Assembly (NCBI GenBank): GCA_037953625.1
Contig: CM075649.1
Span: 74,617,290-74,681,289, forward strand
DNA length: 64,000 nt
Reading direction: 5' to 3'
DNA from: Crotalaria pallida
Taxonomy: Eukaryota; Streptophyta; Magnoliopsida; Fabales; Fabaceae
Part shown: positions 1-11,410 of the stretch, in pieces
Layout: each line of letters begins with the position of its first letter
Numbering within the stretch: position 1 is the stretch's first letter
The notes under the pieces: model-generated
What the model saw: only the letters and a program-made list of their open reading frames with translations
What the model was told of the DNA's origin: nothing
Databases searched by the model: none
Translations under genes and position numbers: made by a program

Positions 1-715
1 CATGAAAGACTCGAGTCTTTCAACAAAAATTCAAATTTTTCTAACAGCTAGTTACTATACTCGAGTCTTCCTCAAAGGACTCGAGTCTTTTGACTAAAAA
101 TCAGAAAATTAAATATGTTTTTTAATATAATGATATTATAAAAGTATTTTATTTTATTTATTAAAATATTAGATCTTACAAAAGTCATGTAATTTCAAGA
201 TCCTTATTATTGTTGTTGTGACGAATAAATTAAACTACAACTTATAAGTATAAAACCTAAACAAAGATACCAATCTAAAGATGAGAGATGATTCTAGCTA
301 GAGTAAAGAAGGACATGCAGCACTCAACACCTGATAAAGTGATAATGGCATCTACTGCCTCCGTTTCATATATATTGTGTTTTAAGGTTATGCATGGGTT
401 TTAAGAAATGATTAAATGATGCAATGATTTGTTGTATTTTGACTATAATACCCCTATATAATTATCATTGAAGAGAGAAAAAGATATTGGAAGTGAAAAA
501 AAGAATGTAATAAATAAGGGTGTGTTTAGAAAAATAACTAATTATGTATTGAGTTTATAAAAGAACAAGGCTCATAAAATATAGTACAAATGATAAAACA
601 ACATTGTATATGAAAAATGAAACGGATGAAGTATTATTTTGTTGCGGAGTCATCAGTAAGAAAGGGTGCATGCATATGTAGGTTGACGAATTCTTTTCTC
701 TCTAATGCAATATAG
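1..715. other. AT-rich intergenic DNA with CTCGAG palindromes at the left edge
   Basis: No credible gene is visible. The first 90 bases hold three copies of a gactcgagtctt-type motif (near 8, 59 and 78). The first sits in a perfect 16-bp palindrome at 5-20 (AAAGACTCGAGTCTTT). They could be the edge of a repeat that continues outside the window. The rest is AT-rich sequence without recognisable motifs. Confidence 0.5.
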
Positions 716-717
716 TA

Positions 718-990
718 CTTCCTCTGGTCCTATTTATAGGGCATACTTAACCATATCACATAGACCAAGGAAGGTAGTTATGTTTTTTGAAACTTTTAAA
801 AAATACTTCAACATTACAATCTTACCCTCTTAACTTGCATTGGGAATTTCACAATGTATTACTTCACATTAATAGGCAAAGGGCAAATAAGAGAAAATAT
901 CAATAAATATCTTCTAGAAAATACAAAGTGACTTATAAATAGGACCAAAGAATCCTTTTAAAATGTGACTTATAAATAGGACCGGAGGGA
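718..990. mobile_element. Stowaway-like MITE (family with ggtcctatttata ends)
   Basis: The left end reads cttcctctggtcctattta and the right end is its inverted relative (ataggaccggaggga), with TA dinucleotides flanking both ends. CTCCCTCCG-type terminal inverted repeats with TA target duplication are the hallmark of Stowaway (Tc1/mariner-related) MITEs. About 273 bp, no coding capacity. A second internal copy of the right-end motif lies near 933-950, which suggests a partial end duplication. Confidence 0.75.
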
Positions 991-992
991 TA

Positions 993-1931
993 CTATACTC
1001 TGTTTCTTCCTAAATCCTATGCAACTGAATCTACTAGGCTACCATAGTGAACATTGAAAAAAAGTGGGACTATTAGTACTTCGATATATTTATTTCTGAT
1101 AATTATGAGAGATTGGTCCTGATAATCCTGTTGATAATTCAAGGGAACAATTAATCCCCCGAATCTTATTGGTATTTACTAGTATCTTAGAAATTGCGAT
1201 AACTTTGATATATATTCTCTATTTTATTTATCCGTCATATTTCAGACAAAACACACTCTTTGAAAAATCTAATCATTACTCAGATTTTTAAGACATTAAT
1301 TATGTTTTTTTTCCACTATACCTTTTTTTTTTCTACAATCATTAATTCTTCTCCACTACTTACATAAACAAAGACATATTAAATAGGATAAACATGAAAA
1401 ATAACATTTGTTACACTCTTGAAACCCTCAATACGACAGATAGAAAAACAAAAAATCTCTTAAAAAACGACAAATAATAAGAAATAGAACGAGTAATAGA
1501 ATAACGAATCATATGTTTTTAACCTTTAGTTGCAAAAAAGATCAAAAAAGATAATCGAATATTTTATTTCCCTTCGATAATGCTTTCAAAAATTTGATTT
1601 ATTCTAATAATTAAGGGCTTCATTTTGATGATGTACCGGGGTCCAAAACATATGTAGTTATGCTCTTTACTTCTACAACTCTCTCTCAATTTCGTAAAGA
1701 GGGTGATAGAACATTGTTTTATGTTAAGATTTAGTAAGTTGATGTTATTGTTGAGTATATTTTTTTTTATAAGACAAATTTTTTTTAATTATTTTATTTT
1801 TATTTCATTAATTTTTAATTATTTTATTTTATTATTATTGTCTCTGATCTCTTTATAATCACTCTGCCTATATGATTAACTTTATTGTCACTCACATTTG
1901 AGTTGAAGAGGATAATGGTTGGACAAAAAGT
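993..1931. other. AT-rich intergenic DNA, nothing recognised
   Basis: I see no open reading frame with family resemblance, no RNA gene and no clear repeat, only poly-A/T-rich stretches. Confidence 0.5.
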
Positions 1932-1933
1932 TA

Positions 1934-2273
1934 CTCCCTCCGTCCCTAATTATAAAGCTCTCTTGACACTTTTATTTTGTCCCTATTTATAAAGCCCTTT
2001 ACCAATTTTCAATAAGCATTAATTACTTTTTTCCACAAACACCCCTATTTATTTAACACTTTTTAGATTCCCAATAATATTAATAGGGATAATTTTGAAA
2101 ATACGTTCACATTTCCAATACAATTAACTAAATTATTCCACTTTTTTAATGGACGTGAAATCTCCCAAGAGGGTTTTATACTCCCTCTGTCCCTAATTAT
2201 AAAGCCCTCTTTGGAGATTTCACGTCCATTAAGAAAGTGGAATAATTTAGTTAATTGTATTGGAAATGTGAAC
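1934..2273. mobile_element. Stowaway-like MITE plus inverted partial copy (foldback)
   Basis: A MITE begins at 1934 after TA with ctccctccgtccctaatta and runs to about 2178, where its right end is truncated. It abuts another TA and a second left end (ctccctctgtccctaatta at 2181) that leads into an inverted copy of the first element's last 69 bp. The arms 2105-2173 and 2205-2273 are inverted repeats with only a few mismatches by eye. The same family occurs, truncated, at 8153-8320. Confidence 0.75.
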
Positions 2274-3472
2274 TTTTGATATGTAGAGAAGATTCACCTA
2301 CACCCTGGTTCAGCTCAGGATTATCATTGTCTGTGTTACAAATCACATTCAACATTGTCTTCTGTCGCTCCATTTGATACACTACCAACTGCGTAAAACA
2401 TGACATGCAAAATAATTTCAGCTCAATTCTAATTACATACAACATTCAATCACAGTATCAAATTTATGGCCAAAACTACATTTCTAATGCTATAATCCCT
2501 AACTTAAATACCCCAAATCCAACTACTAACATATCATCTTGCTAAACACAGTACGGATAAACCAATTTCATCAATGCCAGATGACAATTAACATCTAAAT
2601 CTAACCTACAAACCAAATAATAACAACATACCGAATTCATAATATACAACGAAACTTAGATCTGCACTACATACTTCGAAAATAAAATCGCGCCTGATGG
2701 GATGAGAAAATTATGGAAGTTGCTGCTCAAGAACCGTTACGACCTTCCAGGTGTCACGAAAAAAAGGTTGTGAGTGAGCTTAAGGTTATGAGGTACCTTC
2801 CACCTATGGGGAAGTTACGAGCGAGCTTCGAGCTATGGAGGAAGTTCAGATCGTCATTTCACCGTTGCGGGGGAAAACGTGAGGAAGGTCGAAGCTATGG
2901 AAGGGGAGGGTCAAGACGAAAAACGAAGCTATGGGGAAGAAGAAGGGCGGAGGTCGAAGCTATGGGAGGGGTGGGATAGTCGAAGCTATGGGAGGGGTGG
3001 AAAGAGGAAAACAGTCAAAGTTAAAGTGGGATATTTTTTAGCTAAATAATCAACCTCCAAGTTAATGTTATATACCCTTTTAATGTTATTTACCCTTTTA
3101 TCAGGTACCAAAACCTTTTGCTGTGGGTCAAAAAAAACTGTGGATGGGTTCACTAAAAACAATCCGGTGGACATTAAAATCGTTCCTATTCTTTACCCAT
3201 GTCGTGACACTATTCATTGAATAAAAACCAAAGCAGTAACATGTTCAGAAACTCTTTTTTTTTGCCATCAGTGACTTTTTTTTTGCCATCAGTGAGCAAC
3301 CTATACTCACTCAACATCGTAACAATACCAATTCAAATGAGATTTTAGTAACATATCATGCAAAACATATCCTTTGCAAAACAATGTCAATAATAAAAAA
3401 AAATTGAAAATATGAAGATTCAGAACAATTGAACACAATAAATTGAAATGATTCACTTTACCTGTATTTATA
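2274..3472. other. Intergenic DNA with short purine-rich minisatellite
   Basis: No supported gene. Between about 2826 and 3000 the motif cgaagctatggg(a) recurs roughly five times with variable spacing, making a small degenerate GA-rich minisatellite; the 88-codon open frame over it is low-complexity. At 3253-3294 a block of about 21 bp (poly-T followed by gccatcagtga) is duplicated in tandem. Confidence 0.5.
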
Positions 3473-3743
3473 CTTCCTCCGGTCCTATTTATAAGACCCT
3501 TTTGGTGTTTTTATTTTGGTCCTATTTATAAGACCCCTTTTCAATTTTCATTAACATTTAATTACTTCTTTCCACTAACATCCCTATAAAGTCAACACTT
3601 TTTAGAGTTCCAATAATAATTATAGGGATAGTTTTAAAAAAGTATATCAAATTTTCACATTTCCAATATCACTAACAAATTTATCTACTCTCCTTGATTG
3701 GAGTAAAAAACCCCAAAAAGATCTTATAAATAGAACCGGAGGG
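3473..3743. mobile_element. Stowaway-like MITE (ggtcctatttata family)
   Basis: TA-flanked element of 271 bp. The left end cttcctccggtcctattta and right end ataaatagaaccggaggg are inverted relatives. The interior (aattttcattaacatttaattac, then an a/t-rich right half) is shared with 5199-5466, so both are one family. No coding capacity. Confidence 0.8.
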
Positions 3744-3957
3744 TACTTTATAAGTGAAGAAGGGGGAATGGTCCAGAGGCTCCTTATAACTAAGACCTCT
3801 TCATGATGCTGAGTGGTTGAATCGAGATCGCAAAATATACTCGAAAAAGAAGAAACAATAAATATCAATCAATGAAATGGTGATGGTGAGTTCAACCGCA
3901 AAAAGGAATGGGAAACGTTAATAAAATGCATGAATTATATATTGCCTTTACACATAA

Positions 3958-5162
3958 GAGCATCTCCAACCCCAAGCACCAATTTTGGTTTTTGTGTGGT
4001 CTCCACGACATTTTTTATATTATCTCACATTTTCTCATATTCTAAGCAACTCTAACACAAATTTGCTCCAACCCAAAAACCCAATCATGGTTCTTGAATG
4101 GACCCCACACCCTACCCCACATTACTTTTAACATATTATTAAAATATTACTTATTATAATAAAAATTAAATTATTATTCAATTAATACAGATAATTCAAC
4201 AACAATAATTTAAAAAATATACAAAATTACTAAAAATACATTAAAAATATATAAATAATTAAAATAATAAAATACATAAAAATATTACTAAATAATAAAT
4301 TAATTCAAATAAATATATATTTATATATATAATTGATGGATTGGAACTGGAGGGAGGTTGAGACCACTTCCTCACGGTTTTTTTTATTTATTACTATTAT
4401 TATTTATTATTATTATTAATATTAAGATTAAAACTAAAAGTAAAACAGTACTCCCCCGTCCCCAATTTCACGTTCTCTTCTTTCTCATTCTCCAACGTTT
4501 TCCTCTCTTCTTCTTCCTTTTCCTTCTTTTCACTCTCTATCCACTCTCTCCCTCATTACTCCTCCTGGTTCTGAAAGTCCTTCACTCACTCCTTCTTCAA
4601 CCTTTTATTCTCCTTCTTCTCGTCTCACTCACGGTTCCAGACACCCAACCCATATCCCTCATCAAAAACTCGATCCATCAAAATCAAACAAGAGTTTTAA
4701 TTTTGGCTCGATTTTGGACATCAAACCCCTCAAATCCATACTCTAAATGCTTTGCATGTGACTTATTTTGGCCTCCCAACATCAATTTCGTCTTTGCAAT
4801 AAGATTTGGGATTCTGGGGTTTTGATTTTCCCCTTTCTCTTTTTAATTTTCAATTTTGTAATTTAATTTTCAATTTTGTAATAATATGATTCATTGTTTT
4901 TTTACCTTCTCTGGAAATTTTTTTATGTAATTTCTTTTCTTCTCTACTGTGAAAAACTGAGGAAGAAGAAAAGAATTTTTTTATTATTATTTCTGTGTAG
5001 CGATACGGTGGTTGACCCACATCTGACACAAGGCACCGTCGCTTGCTGAAGGGACGGAAGCTTGCAAGCAGCGCCAGGTCATCAAGCTCCAACGCTGGCT
5101 TGGTTCTTCACAGGCGTTCTTCACTATCTCCAAGAGCTAAGCTCTTCCCGTTGGAGATGCTC
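3958..5162. mobile_element. PIF/Harbinger-like nonautonomous element, 1.2 kb
   Basis: Starts with GAGCATCTCCAAC and ends with the exact inverted 13-mer GTTGGAGATGCTC. The element is flanked on both sides by TAA (3955-3957 and 5163-5165). A 3-bp TAA/TTA duplication is characteristic of PIF/Harbinger superfamily elements. No transposase is visible; the pyrimidine-rich open frame at 4358-4825 has no family resemblance and may be captured leader sequence. The left 300 bp match, in inverted orientation, the fragment ending at 59376. Confidence 0.8.
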
Positions 5163-5198
5163 TAAGCAACCACATCAATTTACAATGTAGATCAATTA

Positions 5199-5466
5199 CT
5201 TCCTCCAGTCTTTATAAGATCCTTTTGGGGTTTTTATTTTGCTCCTATTTGTAAGACATCTTTTCAATTTTCAATAGCATTTAATTACTTTTTTCCACTA
5301 ACACTCCTATAAAGTCAACACTTTTTATAATTTCAATAATAATTATAGGGGTAGTTTTGAAAAAGTATATCAAATTTTCACATTTCAAATACCACTAACA
5401 AATTTATTCACTTTCCTTAATGGGAGTGAAAACCCCAAAAAAATTTATAAATAGGACCGAAAGGAA
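5199..5466. mobile_element. Stowaway-like MITE (ggtcctatttata family), diverged
   Basis: TA-flanked, about 268 bp, same internal sequence order as 3473-3743. Terminal repeats are decayed (cttcctccagtctttataa on the left, tttataaataggaccgaaag on the right), so it is probably older than the copy at 3473. Confidence 0.7.
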
Positions 5467-5779
5467 TAGACAATTACATCAAACTATGCACGACTTTTAT
5501 TTCCAACAAATAGGTAAGATTAATTAGTAAAAGTCTATTGATTACTAAAATTTATAGTACTTTATCGAATTTTATTATAGGGGATGTTTAATCTAGTTAT
5601 ACTACATAGCAAGAAAAGTAGTTAATTTTATGAGAGTATATTGTAATATTACAATTTTAACTTCTCAATTTTTTTTGGAAAATTCGTACTTATCAATGAA
5701 AATAAAAAAAAACATTGATAGTCAAAACATTTAATAATGGCAAAAAAAAAAAAGAGGAAAAAATGATGAATAAGAAATA

Positions 5780-6545
5780 TAAAGCGACTTATAATTAGGA
5801 CCGACGAGAGTAGTAAGAAACTTATTCAAATTAAGATTTGATTAGAACATGTTAAATGACAAAACTTTTCCTACAATTTCTTCAAATTTTAATTATCAAG
5901 ATTAAAATAAGATTAATCATTAAGACTAAGATTATTCTAATAATACATTTAAAAAAAATATGGAGTGAGAATTTTAAACACCAATCAAATATTTTTTATT
6001 TACAAACATTTTTTTCTCCAAAATAATACTTCCTTCGTCCTACAAGAATGATAAAAAAGAACAAAATATTTTGTTTCAAACTAAAGTTAAAGTAATTAAT
6101 GAAAAAGTTTAAAAATTTCAAATTTTGAATTGTGATTGGTTAATCAATACAAAATTCATTAAATTAGTAAAGTGACTTATGATTAGAATTAAAGGGGTAA
6201 TAAGAAACTCATTCAAATTAAGATTTGATTAGAACATTTCAAATGACAAAAATTTTCCTAAAATTTCTTTCAAATTTTAAATATTAAGATTAAAATTAAG
6301 ATTAAGATTATTCTAATAATAATATTTAAAAAAACATTAAGCGAGAATTTTAAACACGAATCAATTTCCTTTTTAAAAACTTTTTTTTATTCAAAATAAT
6401 ACTTCATCCGTCCCACAAGTACAATAAAAAAGGGCAAAATTTTTTTTTAAAACTAAATTTAAAGTAATTAATGAAAAAGTTTAAAAATTTCAAATTATGA
6501 ATTGTGACTGGTTACTCAATACAAAATGCATTAAAAACATATTCT
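5780..6545 (+). repeat. Two-copy tandem duplication of about 380 bp
   Basis: The block that begins near 5780 (acttataattaggaccgac, then gtagtaagaaacttattcaaa) is repeated from about 6170 (acttatgattagaattaaag, then ggtaataagaaactcattc). Both copies end in the same order of motifs: a cttc-tccgtcc-like end, aaaaagaaca/gggcaaaa, then aattaatgaaaaagtttaa. The copies are diverged, so it is an old duplication, and it includes remnants of MITE-like ends. No coding capacity. Confidence 0.65.
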
Positions 6546-6620
6546 CTCATTTTTGTTGAATTTTCAAAATTTTACTAACATTTTGGAAGGAAAAGAGTAT
6601 AACACTTACAATAATTAATA

Positions 6621-6968
6621 CTCCCTCCGTTTCATTATATTTGGCATCTTAGCTTTTTTTCTATTTTATATTGTTTGACCTTTTACATTTTCAGTACAAA
6701 AATATATCTTTTTTTTTCAATTTTAACCTTTCTTTTAATCATTTATCTTACTCTTTATCAATTATATTTTTATCATCTCTCTCATATCTAAATCACTATA
6801 CATTAATTAATAGATACACTTACTAATAAAAATTAAATACTAATACAATTTTTTATAAGGATTAAATAGAGTCATTTTAGACAAACTATACATAATACTT
6901 ACAATAATTAACACTTTCTTAATCTGTGTATTCAGACCTAAAAGGCTAAACATAATGAAACGATGGAG
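6621..6968. mobile_element. Stowaway-like MITE (gtttcattata family)
   Basis: TA-flanked 348-bp element. The left end ctccctccgtttcattatat has its inverted counterpart at the right (ataatgaaacgatggag). The interior matches the element at 7684-8034, notably acaataattaa, ctttcttaat and ctaaaaggct in the right half. Confidence 0.8.
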
Positions 6969-6970
6969 TA

Positions 6971-7395
6971 CTTTCTTAATATGTGTGCACCATTTTTAAA
7001 AACCAAAAATTAAAAAAAAAATGAAAGAAGTAATGTTTTTATGTTTTTATATATAAAATAAAGATAAATGAGTATCATTTTTATTTTTATATATCAAAGA
7101 CAGAAAAAAAATAGCCAAAAAAATATTTCTCTGAACAAACCTTTCAACTACTACGACAAAAATCGGGGCAATCTTCAAAGTGGAATCAACTGTTGTGCAA
7201 CTATGTTATGCTATTTCCCAAATATTTTCACACGGCAGCATTCAAGGTTGTGTTACTAACTTAACTTTAATTAATACGGAGTAATTACTAAATTAAAAAA
7301 GTAACTCAAATTTTTTCATATTAAATATTGATTATAAGCTGCCACTTGGCAGAGCTTTCCTCAAAACTTGCTTCAAATTTTACATATTAAGATTA
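6971..7395. other. AT-rich intergenic DNA, nothing recognised
   Basis: Poly-A/T-rich sequence. The 63-codon open frame at 7068 has no recognisable features. Confidence 0.5.
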
Positions 7396-7398
7396 AGA

Positions 7399-7573
7399 TT
7401 TGTCACCTAATACACGTATGTTATGACATTGCTTAAATTAGTCAAAACTGATTTTTGCAATTTAGTCCAACATAAAAAAAATCTAGTTTTTAATATTGGA
7501 CTAAATTGCAAAAAATCAATATAATTTTGACTACTTTAAGCAATGACATGTCATACATGTATTATGTGGCAAA
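7399..7573. repeat. Foldback (hairpin) element
   Basis: Two inverted arms of roughly 70-80 bp surround a loop of about 25 bp. The left arm contains gacattgcttaaattagtca and gcaatttagtccaa; the right arm contains the complements ttggactaaattgc and tgactactttaagcaatgac. The outer ends are cacctaatacac and gtattatgtggc. No target duplication was identified. This looks like a MITE-type foldback. Confidence 0.7.
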
Positions 7574-7683
7574 TTCTTATTAGTTTAACAAAGGGTTGCA
7601 TAACAACCATCGAAATTTTGATTGCACGATAGAAAATTTTTTTTTTTAATCTGTTATGCATGAATGTTAGGCATATTAAAATA

Positions 7684-8034
7684 CTCCATCCGTTTCAGAA
7701 CATTAGGCCTTTTAGCATTTTTTTTCTTGTTTCAGAACATTAGGCCTTTTACATTTTCAATACACAAACATATTATTTTTTCCAATTTTAACCTTTCATC
7801 CAATTATTTCATTCACTCCTCATTAATTCTACTTTTATCATCTCTCTCATCTCTAAACCACTATACATTAATTAATGAACACACTTACTTATAAAAATTA
7901 AATACTACTACAACTTTCAATAAAAATTAAATAGGGGCATTTTGGATAAATTATACATAACACTTACAATAATTAATACTTTCTTAATTTGTGTGTCCAA
8001 GTCTAAAAGGCTTAAAATTCTGAAATGGAGGGAG
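7684..8034. mobile_element. Stowaway-like MITE (gtttcagaacatt variant)
   Basis: TA-flanked, 351 bp. The left end ctccatccgtttcagaacat is matched by the inverted right end attctgaaatggagggag. It shares its interior with 6621-6968. The left end is partly duplicated inside (ttgtttcagaacattaggcc near 7728). Confidence 0.8.
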
Positions 8035-8152
8035 TATATTCCTATAAGAAGTTCAACGAAAAAACCATTTCTTAAAAAAAAAAAAAAAGGGAACCATTTC
8101 TTTTTGATGATATTTTCCTTCAAGGAAATTTAATTATACAGTATTTTTATTA

Positions 8153-8320
8153 CTTCCTCCGTCCCTAATTATAAAGCTCTTTTGACACTTTTATTTTGTC
8201 CTTATTTATAAAGCCCTTTACCAATTTTCAATGAGCATTAATTACTTTTTTCCACAAACACCCCTATTTATTTAATATTTTTTAGATTCCCAATAATATT
8301 AATAGGGATAATTTTGAAAA
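8153..8320. mobile_element. Truncated Stowaway-like MITE abutting the FRS pseudogene
   Basis: Left half of the same family as 1934-2178, starting after TA (8151-8152) with cttcctccgtccctaattat. It tracks that copy to gataattttgaaaata, then stops abruptly at about 8320. The FAR1-domain reading frame begins within a few bases, so this is a recombination or insertion junction. Confidence 0.75.
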
Positions 8321-8323
8321 TAA

Positions 8324-10289
8324 TATGAATTTTACAAAGCATTTGCAACAGTGCATGGCTTTAGCATTCGCAAGAATAAGGTTGACAAAAACAAGGATGG
8401 TCTTGTTTGTCGCATTGCCTTTGTGTGCAGTGGAGAGGGACAGCGAAAGGAAAAATATCTTCAAAGCAGCAATCGCAAAAGGGAACCGAAAATTGTCACA
8501 CGGTTCGGTTGCAAGGCTGAATTGCGTGTTGTGCTGAAGAAGAAAACTGGATTATGGCGAGTGAATTTTTTTAACAATGATCATAGTCATGGTCTCCTTG
8601 GCGGCAACTTTGGAGTGTTTCATCGATCACAAAGGGGCATGACAAAATTTGATGTGATTGAGCTGATGGGATTGAAAGCTGTCGGCATCAGTACTCCGCA
8701 TGCGTATGAGCTGCGTGCACAGCTTTCGGGTGAATATGACAAGGTTGGTTATCGGAAACGTGATATGTATAACAAGATTCATATATTGAGGCAGTGCAAA
8801 GATGGGAACACAAGCAATGCGATGATGTATCTTACCGAGATGCAGAAAATGGATCCATGTTTCTTTTGGAGGCACACAGTAAGCGAAGATGGGCGGATAG
8901 ATAAATTATTCTGGTGTGACGGATGCTCTCGTTATGACTACCAACTGTTTGGCGATGTTTTGGCTTTTGATGCCACGTATGGAAAAAATAAGTACAATTG
9001 TCCAATTGTTGTGTTTTCTGGTGTAAATCACCACAATATGACAATTGTTTTTGCCACTGCAGTAGTAAGTGATGAGGTTCAAAGTACCTATGAGTGGGTG
9101 TTGGAGACTTTTGTCGAGGCAATGTGCGGAAAGGTCCCGAAGTGTATTATTACCGATGGAGCGTTGTCAATGAAGAATGCAATAGCACTTGTTTTTCCAG
9201 AAGCACACCATAGATTGTGCGCATGGCATTTGATCCGCAATGCTTCTGTTAGGGTTGGCAATACCCATTTTACTCATTTGTTCAGAAAGTGCATGTTGAG
9301 CGATTACGAGATTGGGACCTTTGAACAGAAGTGTAAGATGTATGTGAAGCAATGCTCAGTTGAGGATCATCCATGGGTTTCGAACATCATCAAGACTAAG
9401 GAAATGTGGGCAGCAGCCTATATGAGGGGAAAATTCTTTTCAGGTTTCAGGACAACTTCTCGATGTGAGGCTCTCCATGCACAACTCGGGAAGTTTATAT
9501 GTCACAGGACTGACCTTGCCGAACTGCTACAACACTTCCAACGTGCAATCAATTCCACGAGAAACAGTGAGATGGATGCTGATTTCAATTCACTGAAGGG
9601 GTTACCAGTAATGCAAACTCTTCTTGTATCCTTGGAACTGCATGCTGCGAAGGTGTTCATAAGGGAGATTTTCCACATGTTTCGGAAGTATGTAATTGAT
9701 GCCTTGTACTTGAGAGTGCTTGGATTCAAAGAAACTCCTTCGTACAGAATTTATGAAGTTGTGAGGTATGAAAGGGAAGACACCCCTTGGCGTGTATGCT
9801 ATAGTGAAGGTGAGTCGTCATTTAAATTTTGATATGTCTTGTCAAAATGTACCTTGGGGTGAGGAGGCATTGAAATATTGTAGGTATGGAGGTTTGATGG
9901 ATTGGTGCAGGCGTTTGTGTAGTGATGCATGTGGTAATCTTGAAGATTATACCGAGCAAAGGAATATACTTGCGGCAAATGTCATCTCTTTGGAATCGAA
10001 GAATGGTATGAATGTTGAGGGTATACCTCCTACCAAAGATGATGAGCATGATTATAGTGGGGTGAGGGACCCGACGATAATTAGAAGCAAAAGTTGTGCC
10101 ACAACCGGGTCTGGTAACACCGGTAAAAGAAAGAGGGTTATCAAGTGCGGCATATGCCGCATAGTGGGACACACCATGAAGGCATGTCCAATTGCATCTC
10201 AGGTGGAGAGATTGAAACAACAACATGACAGGTGTATGCAAAGTTCCTCGGAGTCTATGTCGGAAGAGATGGAGATTGGTGATGAATAG
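8324..10289 (+). pseudogene. FAR1/FRS-type MULE transposase-derived gene, broken
   Basis: Encodes a FAR1-RELATED SEQUENCE / Mutator-like transposase protein. The FAR1 DNA-binding domain comes first (GFSIRKNK, FVCSGEG, REPKIVTRFGCKAELRV, NNDHSHGL). The MULE domain follows, with catalytic-type aspartates in LAFDATYGKNKY and CIITDGALSMKNA and the motif HRLCAWHLIRN. A C-terminal zinc knuckle, CX2CX4HX4C (CGICRIVGHTMKAC), ends the protein. Family members are either domesticated nuclear transcription factors or transposases; no MULE terminal repeats were found. Defects: the N-terminus is cut at the MITE junction with a stop at 8321-8323; the frame shifts near 9810-9832 (frame 2 to frame 3); and the SWIM zinc finger after the shift is mostly missing (SCQNVPWG, then directly to the C-terminal region). 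The upstream frame starts on GTG 8351 at best. AAG|GTGAGT at 9810 resembles a splice donor, so a spliced form is not excluded. Confidence 0.85.
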
Positions 10290-11400
10290 GTATGAAGTTG
10301 TGCTTAATATTTTGGTATAATTTTAATTTTCGTTTTGTTTGTTACTTAAGTATTTGTTTTTGAATGTTTCAGGTACCACTTGGCAGGGTATCCAGCAATT
10401 GCATCAAATGCAATTGTCATGTTATGGACATGAGATGACATTTAATTTTTAATGTTATGGTTGATTTGTCTTGTTATGAAACCATGTTATTTAGTCCAAC
10501 AAAAAAAAAAAGAAACCATGCTATTTAGTGTTAATTAATGTTGCCCTTTGCTCATGATATATCCTAATTTTTAACTGGATGTGTTTGTTGTTAACGTTTG
10601 ATGTGGTGCCAAAAATTTTGGCACCACCGGTGGTTCCATTGGTTTGAGACGTTGATCTCAACCAAATACGAGATGGATGGTTCAGATCAATTACCTGGAA
10701 ACTGTTGTACGGGTAAAAATACATTATACGTATTTATGAAAAAAAAAATTTCTAAATTCGAAATGGGCCTTGCCTTGGGCAGGAAAAAAATGGTTGTGGT
10801 AAACCTTTTATTTTTTTTTGTTATTGATATAAACTGATATAATTTGAACTTTAGATAATTAAATTACAATATACACAATAATATGTAATTATTTAGTTAA
10901 TTATTCGAAGACACTTTATTTAATTTAAATTCATTTTTAAATTTTCAGTAGTATTTAATTTTTTTTGTATTAATAAAGGCCCCCTATAAAGTGAACGCCT
11001 TTTTTCTTGTAGAAACTAATAATTTTAGTTATAGTTTTTAAAAAATAAATGAAATTTTTCCATTCATAATGGTGCCATTTAAAATAAAAGTGTTGTACCT
11101 AATTTAAAGGATGAATAACCTAATGAGCTGAAAAAAAAAAAGAACAAGCATCATTTGTATAAAAATTTGAGATATTTGAAGAAGCGGTGGTTATATATTC
11201 AACTGAAGTCCTCACACGTCACACTATATTGAAATCTTAGTTGCTCTATTAAACTAAAAAGAGATCCATTAATCATTGATTTTAAGAAACTAAAAAGTGC
11301 AGTTAGAACTTCACATGATAATTCCAGTACGTTACATTAAGAACTAGAAACTTTGTTCAATAAAACAACAGTGGTATACAACTCTCACTCCTAATATTGA
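10290..11400. other. Intergenic DNA: palindrome and decayed MITE
   Basis: No gene seen. 10604-10626 is a perfect palindrome with 11-bp arms (TGGTGCCAAAA) around one A. About 10930-11070 is a decayed relative of the ggtcctatttata MITE family (ctataaagtgaacgcc, aataattttagttatagttt). A possible 3' UTR intron of the FRS pseudogene runs from gtatg after its stop to tttcag at about 10373. Confidence 0.5.
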
Positions 11401-11410
11401 GTAAAATTGC

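Noticed and set aside
2713..2979. 88-codon frame near the left end
   Set aside because: Arg/Gly-rich translation of a purine-rich minisatellite.
4358..4825. 155-codon plus-strand frame within the PIF-like element
   Set aside because: Low-complexity Leu/Phe/Ile sequence from a pyrimidine-rich tract; no transposase motif or other domain.
8832..9122. Minus-strand frames across the FRS pseudogene
   Set aside because: Antisense shadows of the MULE domain.
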